This document shows positions 26,601 through 38,970 of a DNA stretch of 64,000 nt, piece by piece. The notes under the pieces are model-generated. The model worked only from the letters and a program-made list of their open reading frames with translations. It had not been told where the DNA came from and did no database searches. Both the position numbers and the translations under genes were made by a program. Each line of letters starts with the position of its first letter. The stretch's first letter is position 1. The stretch spans positions 21,049,410-21,113,409 of the forward strand of contig OZ017802.1 of NCBI GenBank assembly GCA_963969395.1. Direction: 5' to 3'. Source of the DNA: Pseudoscleropodium purum (Eukaryota > Streptophyta > Bryopsida > Hypnales > Brachytheciaceae).

Positions 26601-27620
26601 GGTCGAGTTTGAATTTGGAATCCTCTATTTTAAAGTGTATAGGTTTTCAAAAACATAAAATAAGTATAAATCAAAGTTAAAAAAAAGATATAGGTGGATA
26701 AAGTTTAAGTGTTAGAATGGATGAAACTTAGAAAAGTTCAACCAAAAAGAACAAGAATGAAAACTTAAAAAGTAAATACCTACTAGAACTCAAAAGTAAA
26801 GTTAAAAATGAGTTTCAACTTGTAAATTAGGAAAACATCATGGATGAAGTTTGAAAAGTTGATTAGCAACCAAACTTCATCCATGCATAATTTGCACTAG
26901 GAAAGTCCAAATTGTAAATACCTTATCATTTTAGAAATCTAAAATTATCCTATACTAGTTAAAAAATTAGTTCTAAAAATAATAAATTTATAGAAGTAGC
27001 ATCAATACATAGAATCAAGGTTGCAAAGCTAAGGGCTTGAGCAATCAATTGAAAGAAGTACATTAGGATTAGAAGCTCTTAGAAGAAGTTCATAGAATCC
27101 AACCATAGTTCAAACCTTAAAAATAACTCAAAACTTTAGAAGTTATAGAAGGATGAAGTTTGGTTGAAAAATTGGATGAAAGTTGTAACTAAGTATCTAT
27201 CTAAGTCCAAACTTGTGATTTAGGAAGTAACTTATAACCTAAACATTTAGCCTAAGTTAATTGAAATTAGGAGCTAGGATAAAAGGGTAGATGAAGTTTA
27301 CATAGCCCTTCCTAAAGCTAAATTTTATTCAGCCATATCTTTTGCTAAAAAGGTCAAATCATTTTGGATTTTATATTTTTCTAAATGGAATGACAAAATT
27401 TTTTATTTTGTCTTGATAAATTAAGACTATAATCACTTTCTTTAGAAAACCTTAATAGCCATAGCAGTTGGGTTGTATTTTTGCAATTGGGATAGATTTT
27501 GGTGGCTTTTTTTTTTGCAAGTTTAGGGCATTTAAGCTAAAGAAAAAACTCATTACTTAAAAAGGCACAATGACAACGCCTAGGCACCCTTTAGAGCAAG
27601 AACTCATGCCAAAAATAGAG
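23700..27620 (+). repeat. Repeat prefix plus degenerate unit 3
   Basis: 23,700-24,760 is a third copy of the 1-kb prefix (CATCACTTGGGACTCATT; GCCACATGCCAATATAGTAT). 24,760-27,620 follows the unit order again: TTTGTGATTTGGAATCTTTC, GGGCACTCATTCTCC, two GGATGAAGTTT / AACTTCATCC sections, and a final GGGCATTTAAGC line near 27,525. The low-complexity frames inside (23764-24090 minus, 24173-24355 minus, 25049-25306 plus) are not called as genes. Confidence 0.5.
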
Positions 27621-28279
27621 TTAGGGGGAGATGCATGATTGAGTGGCTCACAAACAACATCATACAAGTTCATATATGAATGAGTTTGTGATACATTTGA
27701 TGAGTTAATGGATTTTCATCCATTGGCATGTTCATCCATTGGATTTTCAACATCAATCCCATCTAAAGATTTTTATGTTGTATGGTTTTGAAGAAAAAAA
27801 TAGAAAACAACTTTTTCTGATCCTTATGTAGACTTTGGAAAAAAAGGCTCAAATCAAACCCTTTAAAAGTCCATAACTACACTTCCACAAATGATTTTAC
27901 TTATTAGGAATTGAATTCTAGGCCTCTAGACCTAAAACACAATATATAGTAAGTTGGTATCCCAATAGTATGTTCTTTTTCTTCATGAAAATCCCCAAAG
28001 AAAATTACATTCCTAGTTTGCTACAGTCCATATTTTCAACTTCAAAAATCTCTAACTCCTATAATTTAAGATGAAATGTAGAGAAATCAAACACAATCTT
28101 CAACACAATAAAATTTTCTATGTATGCACAAATTTTTACATTCAATGGTGTAAGTTTACTATGTTTAATTCACCTTTGAATACAAAATACTTCTTAAAAA
28201 TAGCATTGTGATACAAAAAGTGAGCCACCCAACCATGCACTCACCCTCAAGGTACTAACAAAATGATATATGAGGGGTT

Positions 28280-29510
28280 AGAAAAGGTGTTTTGAGAGGA
28301 GAATGAGTGCCCTTAAATATTTTTCCAAGAACATTCACCTCTTCTCATTTTCCTAGTGGTAACCTTATCAATTAATATTTTCATCCTAATCTTTGAATTT
28401 TCAACTTTCTATGTATGTTTAAAACTCAAAATTTTGGAGAAACAATCCAAACCACAAACAAATTGCATCATTGACTCCAAAGACAATTTTTAGTTAGGAT
28501 AGCATCCCTTCTCTTTTCCATCGCAAAAATGTCATCAAAACCTAGCATTAACTTAAAACTAAAAAAGGGCAAAAAAAATCAACTTTTAGTATTTACCTTT
28601 TCTAAAGAAAGTAACTAAACTAGAATCTTCAAATGATATAAGGGGATTAAAAAAGTCACTGATTTGACCTCATTTCAATTTCATATACTCTAAAAATACC
28701 AATCAACTCTATGATCCATGTTCAATTTTGCCAATTTTTGTACAATCTTGTTGATTTGGATACTTTTGGATATTGTAATGTCATGAAATTTTTTGAAGTT
28801 GTGATTATAAAAAAAATTATAATAATTTTTAGTGAGATTTTATTGCAACTTCAGTAAATTCTATAAATTTTCCATCGTAAGTTTTGGAAGTTGCCTATTT
28901 GAAAGAGGTTCTTTAGCAAATTAGCAAAATACAGAATTTTTTATGGAACCTTTCATGAAATTCTTCAAAAACATTGCAAGCTCGTATTTTTATTTTGCAC
29001 ATTTGAGGAAGGAGAATAAAATCCTGCAATCTCATTTAATTACTACAACAAAAAATCTTTCACAAGGATGGGAATCTTGGCAAAACCAATTTTGTCATTG
29101 GACTCCTTGCATGATTTCAATTAAAAAATACTGTGCTTTAGATGTAGATGCTCTACATTGGTCCATCTTGAATTCTTGACACATATAGATTAACAATTGG
29201 GGTTTCTATTATTTCTTGAAATCAATTGAGAAACTAAAACCTATCCTTGGGAATTGATTTAGAGATCTCATTTGGATTCTTTTACATTACTTTAGCCAAA
29301 AAGAGTCACATGCTTGGTAGGTTTAGGCAATTTGGGCACTATTCATTCAATATTTATATTTTCTATGATTTTTAGTTTTTTAGTCTATTCACATGCAAGG
29401 TTTTGGATAATTTTTATCACTCTATTTTGGACCAAATATCATATTGGCATATAATATATCTAATTTGGTTCAATACTCTTAGGAGTTTTTTACATAATAA
29501 AACCTAATTA
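28280..29510 (-). repeat. Inverted copy of the 1-kb repeat prefix
   Basis: GAGAGGAGAATGAGTGCCCT at 28,296 is the reverse complement of the AGGGCACTCATTCTCCT line at 24,945. Sequence to about 29,510 mirrors 23,700-24,980, including GGACCAAATATCATATTGGC near 29,430. It forms a large, diverged inverted repeat with the copy at 23.7 kb. Confidence 0.5.
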
Positions 29511-31535
29511 AAACTTTAAAAACAAGACATGTGGGCCTTATATAATCACCTACCAAAATTATATATTATATGTCTACATCAAAGAATTTGTTCTTACAAC
29601 TTGTAGATGGAGATTATTCTTAGGAATTGAATAAAACTATTTATAAAGCCTAGAGATAAGTAGTCATTGGATAAACAAATATATGTTATTTTAAGAGCAT
29701 GTTATTGTGGTAGTATAATCTTTTTTCTAGGTTCTTTGATTGAGCATGATTAAATAAGATCTGACCATTAAGGTTGTGTCTGGTAACATGATCACATTAG
29801 GGGAATAGCATCATATGCAACTCTCATGGCTCCATAGTTGTTAAGTCATTTCTCATAACAATGCATTCTTTTCACATTAGCTAGTCCATAATCCCAACTA
29901 TAAAGTCGTAGATGATGGTTGCACACCTAATAATAAGTTCTTGAAAGTATATGATAGTAACAGTTCATCTACTAGAAAAACTTTAAACCTTAATAACTTT
30001 TGCATGTAGTATTAAAATAACAAATTTTTTGTTAGTTGAAATTCTCTTTTATTTTCTAATAACATCTTATTACACTTTGATCAATATAGTTGTACAACCT
30101 AAGTAAGTTCAATGCTAGAAGTGTGATTTTTGGGTGTCTCATACCATACAATGTTGGTTGTTTGCCACCTTCTCAATGCTCATGGATGTAATAATAGTGA
30201 TCTTGACAAATATATGAGCAAGTGACAATAGTGTGCCACAAAATACTTGAATTCACAAACCCTGTATAATTAGAGTTGCATGCTTTCCTCCAAAAAATTG
30301 GGGAAAAATGTCCTCTTCATTTTGACATACTTGTTTGTCTAGTTGATAGTGCACATATACTTAAGAAACAACATTTCTTGTAATGATACATTTTACAATT
30401 TGGACTATATAAGGTGGGTACATCCAAAAGCGCAATAATTTGGACTATGTTGGGATAATTTGAAGATTGCCTAGTTGATAGTGAATACAAGTTAGTAAAG
30501 AGATGTGTTAAAAAGGAAGTAATGCACAATCAATTTTTTGCACTTGACAAAAATGATATTACAATAAGGATATAAAGTTTTTTAATTTCTTCTTAAACAA
30601 GTGAAATGAAAATTTCATTGTTGGAGGTAAAATACAAAGTTACTAGCCACAAGTGGTTTACACTACTAGAAAATTCAATTGTTTTGGTGTTTTGGCCACA
30701 TTGATTTGGTTACTTTTTGACAGAAATCTATTGAAAATCATGTTACTTCATTGTCAAAGACAAGTAGTTATTACCTCTTTTGAATGCATAGTGACAAATT
30801 AAACAATCAAAACTCCAATTTTGTTTTCATTTAAATTTTATTTAATCCCTTCTCCTCCCTCCATTTCATTGAAACAATTTCTTTTAAATTTTATTCTTCC
30901 ACCCCTTTGTAGTTTCTAATTGGGGTGGAACTGGCAATTGATATGGGATATATCCCATATTCCTTATCAGTACTTCATATCCCGTATTGGTATCTTGTAT
31001 TTGTACCTATATCACATATCATATATATATATACACTCGTACCTGTACACATGCCATATTTGTATTCAAGATCAACGGTATCGGGGGGATTTAAAAAAAT
31101 CAACATCTATCAAATTTTCAAGCCAGAGGAAGGAGGAAATGGAGGATTAAGAGTATACAACCTCTTTTCAGTGCATAGTTTGTCACAATGTTCGATAATC
31201 CAAACAACAGAGCTTTTCTATAGACTTTCAAGCAATCCAAATAACTTGATTTCTTGGTGTGGTGATTACAAAACCATCTACACTTATGTACAATACATGG
31301 GATAAGCAATCCAAACCTGCCTTGAATTCTACCTATTTTTGAAGGCTTGGGTTTGATATCTATTTGTCTACAAACTTTTAGAGCTTATCAACAATGTGAT
31401 GAAGCAATAATAATTTGCAACTATAATCCATTATTAAACCTACTTTGATGTGACAATGAATTACATACAATGAGATTAACCCAAATATTACTTACTTAAG
31501 ATTCAAAAAAACAAAGATTGATTATCTTAATGCTC
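29511..31535. other. AT-rich DNA, no supported gene
   Basis: A short (TA)n tract lies at about 31020-31032. CACTACTAGAAAA at 30661 resembles the terminus of CACTA transposons, but no matching right end was found. The frame at 30925-31305 is AT-driven and unsupported. Confidence 0.35.
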
Positions 31536-33190
31536 TTGAAAATGATCCACAGAGCCTTTGAAGCCATGGATACAAGCTGAATGAAGCTGCATGTCCATCA
31601 TTAGCAAATTGAACCCCCATCTTCACTTCTGGATTCATGAATGCCTTGGAACAACTTTGAACCACCTCTACTTATTACATACTGAATAGCGCTACAAAAA
31701 CAACAGTGTCAATAATTACAAACCTTAAGAAAGAATGGTTTAGGATTTAATGTAAAGCTCTTCTAAGGTAGCATTTCAGCAAAGAAAACTAAGATGAACA
31801 ATACACTATTGTCCCTTACTACCAATAAATCATCTATTCATATAATTTGTTGGTCTTCGATTAGCATGTAGTGTAGGAATGAATTAGCTAGATATCTAAA
31901 ACCACCAATCTTGAATTGAAATGGGGTTATGTATCACCTATAGTAGCCTACAACCTCACTTTGACATTGCATAAGAAACTTGTATATAATGGCAAAAAAA
32001 AATGATCTAAACAGGTTTGGCACTTAACCCAAGGTAATTCCTAGACTGCTCTATAGCAATCTCAAGAAGTCACTTGTAGCTACATATTGGTTGAAATGCT
32101 TAAAATGTCATTAATGGTATCCTCCACCTTAATTAAGATGTGAGTGAAATTCAATTCAAAGACCAAAAGTGGTGATCTACTTTATTACTTATCAACTTGT
32201 TTAATATACTCAAAGCAAAGGTTGTGGCTAGTAATGTACAAATCTACGTTATGACTCTATAGAAACTCCAAAATAAGGATCGGTCAAATTGTTTTAAAAA
32301 TTCTTTTTAACTTCATTTTTGAAAAAAAAAAATGGCCAAAGTGCTAAACTAAGAAATGGGAAGAGAAGAAAGACTAATCTTTAGGATTAGTAGGACGTGC
32401 TTGACTAGCTCTAGGATACCACCACAACAAACCAATACTACAAATCATATGATGGCCCAAAACAATCTCCCATGTTGCTACAAATGACTCCAAAACCAGA
32501 CTCAAATTTGATACACCACAATAGAGATGAATTAAAATTTCATTTGAAGACTGCCAAATTCTAACAAAACCTTGACATTAGAGGATTGAAGTCTCTTTTT
32601 TAACTATCTCCAACAAATTCTTTTTGGCATATTTATCATGATTCAACAAAATAACTTTGAATTGAACAATTGATGCCGCTTCAATGTTCTTGCAAAAAAA
32701 CTTAAAGTCTAACTGTTTTTCGTTGCTAAACTATTGCAAAAAGCCAAAAATGGCAGGAGAAGTTTTACAAATGGCCTTTTTTGGTAGAATGTATTCAATA
32801 TATTTATACCTTAAGTAGTGAATCAAGATCCTCTTGTCAAGGCCCACTTCCTCTGCAATCAAATGTCCTTTTCTATTCTGGACCCCAGTAAGTTACTTAT
32901 CCACAAAGAGAGTTGTATACATCGATGAAGAAAAACTCTACAAACCTTTCACAACGCCCTGCAATACAGTTTCAAAACTTAATAATTACTTTAAATCAGT
33001 CATGTTTAATCTGTTAGAGAATGTAGGAGAATGACGTGTATCACAACCGATGAAACCCAAATTTGGAAAGTGCTAGTTTCAGAAGAATTAATTACCCTTG
33101 TGAGAAGAACCACAGAGTAGGGTATCTCCGATTTGCAACAATGTATCCCTTAATGGTTCAGCCCATTCAATTGGTTTGATTAAAATTCCG
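31536..33190 (-). pseudogene. Fragments of a decayed multi-exon gene, unrecognised
   Basis: On the minus strand several coding-like pieces are bounded by splice-like sites. 33190-33096 follows a pyrimidine tract and TTGCAG and reads GILIKPIEWAEPLRDTLLQI...GSSHK up to a GGTAATT donor. Near 32,830-32,905 is VQNRKGHLIAEEVGLDKRIL. Near 32,580-32,690, after TTTTTTTGCAAG, is NIEAASIVQFKVILLNHDKY. Near 32,000-32,080 is LLEIAIEQSRNYLGLSAKP. A 39-base exon reading KSFTLNPKPFFLK lies near 31,725-31,763 between CTTAG and GTTTGT. The last piece at 31,535-31,690 reads VQSCSKAFMNPEVKMGVQFA and YPWLQRLCGSFSRAL. Splice phases do not all agree and stops occur (for example TAATAA before VEVVQSC, which would be CAACAA before C-to-T change). 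I do not recognise the family. Confidence 0.45.
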
Positions 33191-33450
33191 CTGCAATTGT
33201 TACCACATAGAGAGAGAGAGATGCAGGGACAAGTATTTCTGAGTTTCTGAGTCTAAATTCTAAAGCTCAAGATTGCACACTGGAACCTTGCACTAGAATT
33301 TAAGGGCCTTGACAAACCTTATTAGCACATGCCAAAGAGCAAGCTTTGTATTCCACTAGAAGAGGTCGACTCTTTTAACATATTTTGAAAACTCGAAGTA
33401 GAGGCGAACGTGCTGGGAAGAATTTCTGAGGTTCAAAACGGCACCGGAGC

Positions 33451-33763
33451 CAATTTGGCTCTCTTTGCAACATTTCAGAGCTTCTTCTGCATGTGGAATC
33501 TTCTATCTGGATTTTATTAGGGTTTGAAGCTTGGGATGGAGGATGATACAAGTTCCCAACAGGCTGTGTCAAAGCTCTCGACTCCTACTACAAGAAAGTA
33601 GAGAAATCTTGCAGTAGAAATCGAGAGCTTTGACACAGCCTGTTGGGAACTTGTGTCATCTTCTACCCCAATCCTCAAACCCTGATAAAACCTGATAAAA
33701 CCTGGATAGAAGATTCCACATGCAGAAGAAGCTTTGAAATGCTGCAAAGAGAGCCAAACCTGG
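33451..33763. repeat. Long inverted repeat (131 and 143-bp arms, 39-bp loop)
   Basis: 33451-33581 and 33621-33763 are near-perfect reverse complements. The innermost 33 bases of the arms match exactly (AAGCTCTCGA against TCGAGAGCTT and onward), as do 22 bases around ATTCCACATGCAGAAGAA; the right arm has a 12-base duplication (CTGATAAAAC repeated). Transcription in either direction would give a hairpin of about 310 nt. It could be a young hairpin small-RNA locus or a foldback element. Frames running through it (33375-33572 and 33517-33813, minus) are products of the palindrome. Confidence 0.85.
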
Positions 33764-35985
33764 GAATATGGAGTCAAGCGTGGGATGCCCCAGCTACTTG
33801 TCGATAATACCATGTGTTGTAAAATCAGTGATACGTTCCTCTAGCAACACAATGTCTAGCTTAATCTTCAATGACTTATCATATATTCCAAAGCATTCTT
33901 TTTTCTTCATCTACTTCGGCCGAGGGGGCTTCTCGCCACCTTCGGGTGCTTCACCTCCAAACCCAAACTTGTCAAACCTAGTCATCGATTTTACAATGTA
34001 TAAACCAACCCTACAAATCCGAGCACTTGTTGAAGATGCTGTTCCAACCAAAAACTCAAGCTTCCATGCTTCCAACAACATTCCCCGATGTCAACATTCC
34101 GTAGCCCCAGCACCAAAGCTTCCAAGCTCAAGGGAGATTAAGCGTCTCTTAAAAGTGCTCCGTAAAAAAATTATAAGTAAAGTGACAGATTGAGAGTTCA
34201 CACAACTCAACATTCCTTTACCACCAAGATGTGATTTTGTATTTCATCAAAGCACCAAATGTTTAATGCCATAATTATTTGAAAATCCAACTTCTTCATA
34301 TATATATTACACTCAAATTTTTCTACAAATTTCAACTCCTAGTCTTCTATACTGTGTTATTTTTTGACTTGCTGAAGTTGGGATTCTAAATCTGGAAGCA
34401 ACTCTATACTTCCAAGCCTATACCTTTTACTTCAACGACAATTCTATACATGAAATTGTTTCTTTGTTTCTACAATTATCCCTTGATGGATGCCGTAGCC
34501 AATTTTTTACTAATAAGTGACAATGAATCATTCTATATTGGACAAAAGTGCAACTATTCATTCTCAAAATTGTGTGAAAAAAGGAAGTCTTGTGTAGGAG
34601 TTTGACTTCCAATGAATGCATTGAGATTTTTTTTAACCAATCATTCACACAATACCAAAATGGATGATTTCCATTGTCATGAGTCCATCCTTCAAGGGTT
34701 TAATAACAATGAAGTTATTCATCAAACCTTTTAGGTCTGCAGCATCCTTCTTAGGTTAATATAATCAAACTTCTTAATAAGAATCGATCAGTCTTGCACA
34801 AGTAAAAAAATTCATAATACTCTACAATAGGAAGAATACAAATTCTTGGGGGGTCTTTTTTAATCAAATTTTGGCCTGTTGTACATGCAGATACACACAT
34901 TGTACCACTTGTAATCATGGCACGTGTCCAAATTTCATTGCATAGAAATGCTATCGCAATTTCTGAGGTGTCTGAAAACATTTAATAGTCACTTTCTGTC
35001 CAGTATAACACAGCCAGGCAGCTCTGGAAGGTTATCTAGATATCTAGATATCTGGAGTATCCTAAGGATTAAATAGCTTTTTGTTTAGGCTCGAAGCGGC
35101 GATTGAAGGTTTCTGTTGCAAAAAGATCCTTACTGTACTAGCTTTAGACTAGACTCTGTTATAAATTACAGTCACTCGTCATGGTACAGTTTGACTTATT
35201 CATTTTTTATGGAAGGAAAATGGCATTACATTATCTGCCCGCTTGATAGATGTTTGTCTGACATTGGATTTGAATTCAGTGAACAAGTAACGGGATTGTC
35301 AGAGCTTTCAAATGGTCACTCATAACATTATTCTAAGCTTAGAGAGTTAGAGTCTACTAAACCTCCTGAGTAACCTCTGACTTCGCATGACAGTTCAAGG
35401 AATTTCAGACAGGTTTGAGCTCAGTCTGAACAAGAACTCATCAAGCCAATCTCTCAGTCATTGTTCACATGCGAGAGTTATTGCAGAGCTTGAACTTCGA
35501 TTGAATTGGCATCGACTTTGCTCGAGAAATACAAACTAGTAACGTACGTATGCTCTGCCTGTTAGTCATGCATGTTACGCTTAATTCGAAGCTTCCGATC
35601 GATGTGTAGTGGTCACTGGCAAGAAATTAATGAAGCATGACCAAATTGTGCACGTCACTCTATTACTACGTACATCAAAATGCAACACAGGTCAAGAAAA
35701 CTTTCAAGACATCGATCATAAACAACACGTCAAGGAACTTGCAGCTCTCCGTCTGGTCCTGTATTCAAATTTTGTAAAGCAACCACAGGTTGTAGTAGAC
35801 CTTTTCATTCAACTAGATCTACCGGAAAAAAATGGTATGGAAGCTAGCAAAGCTCCATGACTTTTATTGGCCACGGCAGCTAGGCACTGCTCCAGCCGCT
35901 ACCTACATATATAGTATCGCCCTCAGCAAAGTACTGAATAGCTGATAGTGTTGCAGTTAGCTCAATGGTGCCCAGACTGAATGAA
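33764..35985. other. Locally GC-richer DNA, no secure gene
   Basis: A 141-codon frame at 33768-34193 (plus) contains FGRGGFSPPSGASPPNPN but no recognisable domain; it starts at the edge of the inverted repeat and may be a fragment. A short ATCTAGAT/ATCTAGATATC palindromic run lies at 35,033-35,055. The rest, up to the 3' end of the germin-like gene, holds nothing I can name. Confidence 0.35.
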
Positions 35986-37299
35986 TCAATACTTGATGCC
36001 GCACATCTTGGCGCACACTTTGTCCAACGAGGGGTTGGGGTTGGCGGTGACGCTGGCTAGAATTTTCATGATCTCCGCGTCCTCGAGTCCCGTGGTGGCC
36101 CGAATAGTCACGATTGGCAAGTTGAAGAAGGCCACGGCCGTGGTTTGGGTTCCAGGGTCACGGTGGGGGAAACTGGCAATGAATTGCGCCTCCTTACACC
36201 CCAAGTTCTGGGCGAAATGTATCAAACCTGCACAACAGCGTACGATGAATTCAACTTAATTACGATTCTAGAAGTACGTAGAAGGTATCAGTGGGGACAT
36301 TGAAGAACTTCACAAGTGAAAACCCGACCCCCTGTTCAAACAACATTTTGAGGGTGGAAAAGCTGCTACGTATTGTTTCAACCTCAGTCAACTGTTGGTA
36401 CGTTCCCCAATGTTGTTTCAACACGTGACTGCGCTAGTGGTAAGGGACAAATCCCACAACACGGGAGAGGGTATACGCGGAAGACGATGAAGTCCTAAGC
36501 TTCTAATAATCTGAAGTACAGTACAGATCGAGGACCCTAATGCATGTATACAACCAATCATGGCCAATGTGATTGACTCCAATTACAGAAACCCCTTTTC
36601 GTTTGCATGCTGTGGGACAAGTTCCATTACCTTGAGGAATGATGACAGTTTGGCCTTTCGTGACGTTTCCTCCGATGAAGTGTCGCCCACCATTTTCTTC
36701 CGCAAACCCGAACAACAGATCGCCTGCTCGATGGATCAAAACATCGATGAAATCCAGTTCAAAAAACATGTAATTTCTAGACCATCAACTACGCCAAACT
36801 GCACACCAATCTACACATCATGCTGACTGTACACAGCAGCTGAAGCTTCCAGCTTCGAATGAGCTAGAATATGCAATTACACCGCAATAGCTCACAAATC
36901 TCGTAACGCGAGGGGGATCAAGGAGTTTGTAGAGTGCCAGAGGAGTACGTCCCTACCTTCAGTCACATGAGAAATTTGAGTGGCTCGTGGGTGATTGTGA
37001 GGCTGATTGATAGCACAAGGGCCAACCGTGACCAAATTCTGCGAAGCTCCGTCACCAGGCAGAGTGGCAAGAGCAGGGTTGAAGTCCACGAACATGGGTC
37101 GGAGGTTCCCAAACGGCGTCTTGTCAGTCGTCCTCTCAAACTTGAACACGAAGTCATTGTCGCCGAATGCCTGCCGTTGCATCAGCTCCGTCATGAAGTC
37201 CAGGTCGGTCATATCAGCAGCCATGGCGCCAGAGACGGAGCAACCAACGATCATGGCAGCAGCTAGGAACAGCACTGAAGCTCTCATGGCAGCAGCCAT
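35986..37299 (-). CDS. Germin-like protein (cupin), three exons
   Basis: Secreted single-domain cupin of 225 residues. Exons on the minus strand: 37299-36957, 36723-36631 and 36227-35986, with donors GAAG/GTAGGG and CAAG/GTAATG and acceptors GAGCAG/GC and GTGCAG/GT; all phases agree and the protein reads through to TGA. Residues 1-27 form a signal peptide (hydrophobic VLFLAAAMIVGC, then SGAMA). Germin box 1 is QPHNHPRATQISHVTEG at 99-115 and box 2 is PQGLIHFAQN at 144-153. Three of the usual four metal ligands are present (His101, His103, His149), but the Glu of HxHxxxxE is Gln108. The N-terminal Cys found in many germins is absent; Cys residues are at 20, 95, 156 and two near the C terminus. 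Germins form apoplastic metal-binding oligomers, some with oxalate oxidase or superoxide dismutase activity; the Gln makes normal Mn binding doubtful. Family certain, activity not. Confidence 0.9.
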
Positions 37300-37374
37300 T
37301 GGGACGACTCAATCAAACCAGATGGGCTCGATCACAACTGGGGACTCACAACAATTGGGAACCAAACAGCAATT

Positions 37375-37386
37375 GGATATATACTC
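37375..37386 (-). promoter_or_regulatory. Likely TATA box of the germin-like gene
   Basis: Minus-strand GGAGTATATATCC lies about 75 bases upstream of the ATG at 37299. A second TATA-like stretch (TATATGTATATAACC) lies further up, near 37,462-37,476. Spacing fits a plant core promoter with a short leader; position only, no expression evidence. Confidence 0.4.
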
Positions 37387-38765
37387 CCGAAGCTAAGACA
37401 CGATATCCCTCCCTGAGTAATGCCTTCACTCTCAAGGATTCTGGATCGTCTGAGCTGCCGGTTATATACATATAGCGCAATAGAAAATTCTTCGCACGTT
37501 GTTGAACTCCGTCTAGACTTTCGGTTGAATCTGTTCAGACTCGTCAGTCAATTTCAACGCGCAAGGTCCAAGGCACTGACTTTCCTCATCACTAAGCGGC
37601 AGAAGCATTATTTTCCTTCCCGACTATTCCGAAACATCTGCTCAATCTCCGGTTAGAATCTCTAAGTTAATCCCTCAGAGATCAACCAAACATGGATGAT
37701 GAATGTTATGGAAATTGTACTTCATTCAACTGATATTCATTGAGAAAGCTTCATAATTGAATGAAAAGAAGATAGAATGTCCCACTTGAATAGGGAAAGT
37801 TTCAATTATTTGTCATAAATTTTGAGAGGCAATCCCATTACATTTGAGTCAAGCACTTAGGTGTTCCCATTGAAATTAGATCTCGTCCAGCATAACATTT
37901 ATAACATGCATTGTCACTACCTTCTTGGCTCTACAATAAATGGTATACTGTAAAGTATTCTGCACCCAACAGTGCATCGTCAGTTGCTAAGTGGACAAGT
38001 GGATGCTCAGTGTGATGAGCAGGGTCATGAAAAACAGGCAGTGGGCATGAATGGTACTCATGAATGTGCCAAGTAACTGAATGTTATGAAGTCTGCGAAA
38101 TTTCATTAACCGCCTGTCTTTCAACTGTTGCGCGTGTTAGCGTGTCTCTTTCTTATTATAGGAGTCGGAGAATTCGAGTCTGTGAGCGAGTGACAGATAG
38201 CGTATGCTTTAAATTTGATGCTTTATTATTGTTCTGCAAGCGGCTGGTGAGTTAGGTTTTGTTTGCGATTTCTCAGGATGCGGAGAACAGAGCCCGGGTC
38301 TCCCAGCAATTTGTCGTTTAGTAGGCTCAACGAAAAACTTCAGTGAGTTTGCAGGTGTATTATTTTGCAGGGTGGCATGGCCGCTTATTACATCACGAGG
38401 ATAAGACTGACGAATGTGCAGAGGGAGGGAAATATTTAATGACTTGATTTTTTGTTTTTTTGTTTTTTTGTTTTTGACACAAATGAAACGAAATTAGTGG
38501 CTTATTCTTTCATCGCACAGCTAGAGCAAGTGGATATTGACATTAACTTACATTATTGATTTCAAACTTGCTTGCGCACAACACTCAACAATAATTCATG
38601 TGTCCTGTTGCTTGGATACCGGGAGTTCATGGGTTGGATTCAATTTTTTTAATTTTTTAATTTTTTTTCCCTCTCCCTTGCATCTTAGCCCCTCTTATTT
38701 GTTGAAACTGTTGAAAATATTGAATTGAAACTTTCCGTGCATTGTTGGTAAGGTAGGAGGCTCAT
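37387..38765. other. Upstream region of the germin-like gene
   Basis: No gene recognised. Contains a short T-rich microsatellite (TTTTTTTG repeated) at 38447-38475. This is the DNA between the germin promoter and the left edge of the giant hAT insertion. Confidence 0.4.
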
Positions 38766-38773
38766 AAGTAGAC

Positions 38774-38793
38774 CAGGGTTGTCAAATCGGACG
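38774..38793 (+). repeat. Left terminal inverted repeat of the giant hAT
   Basis: CAGGGTTGTCAAATCGGACG; pairs with the right end at 55258-55277. It is followed by CGGACG repeats and a block at 38806-38826 (containing GGACGTCCCGGACGGACGGA) that also occurs at the right end in the same orientation. Confidence 0.9.
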
Positions 38794-38970
38794 CTTCAGG
38801 GTCACCGGACGTCCCGGACGGACGGACAAAACGGACGGACGGACGGACGGACTTGTCCAACCCTAAGCGGACACTTCGGGCAGGAAATTCTGCCCCTAAT
38901 CAAAATTTTCCCTACTCCTGACCGGAAGTGTTTGACGTGGCCAGCCACGTTGCAATCAGCGCGCTGACGT

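Noticed and set aside
30661..30673. CACTACTAGAAAA, like the end of a CACTA transposon
   Set aside because: No complementary right end or 3-bp target duplication found within several kb.
13811..36420. Similarity between the GC patch at 13.8 kb and CGTTCCCCAATGTTGTTTC near 36.4 kb (inverted)
   Set aside because: Only about 15 bases match; not enough to define a repeat.
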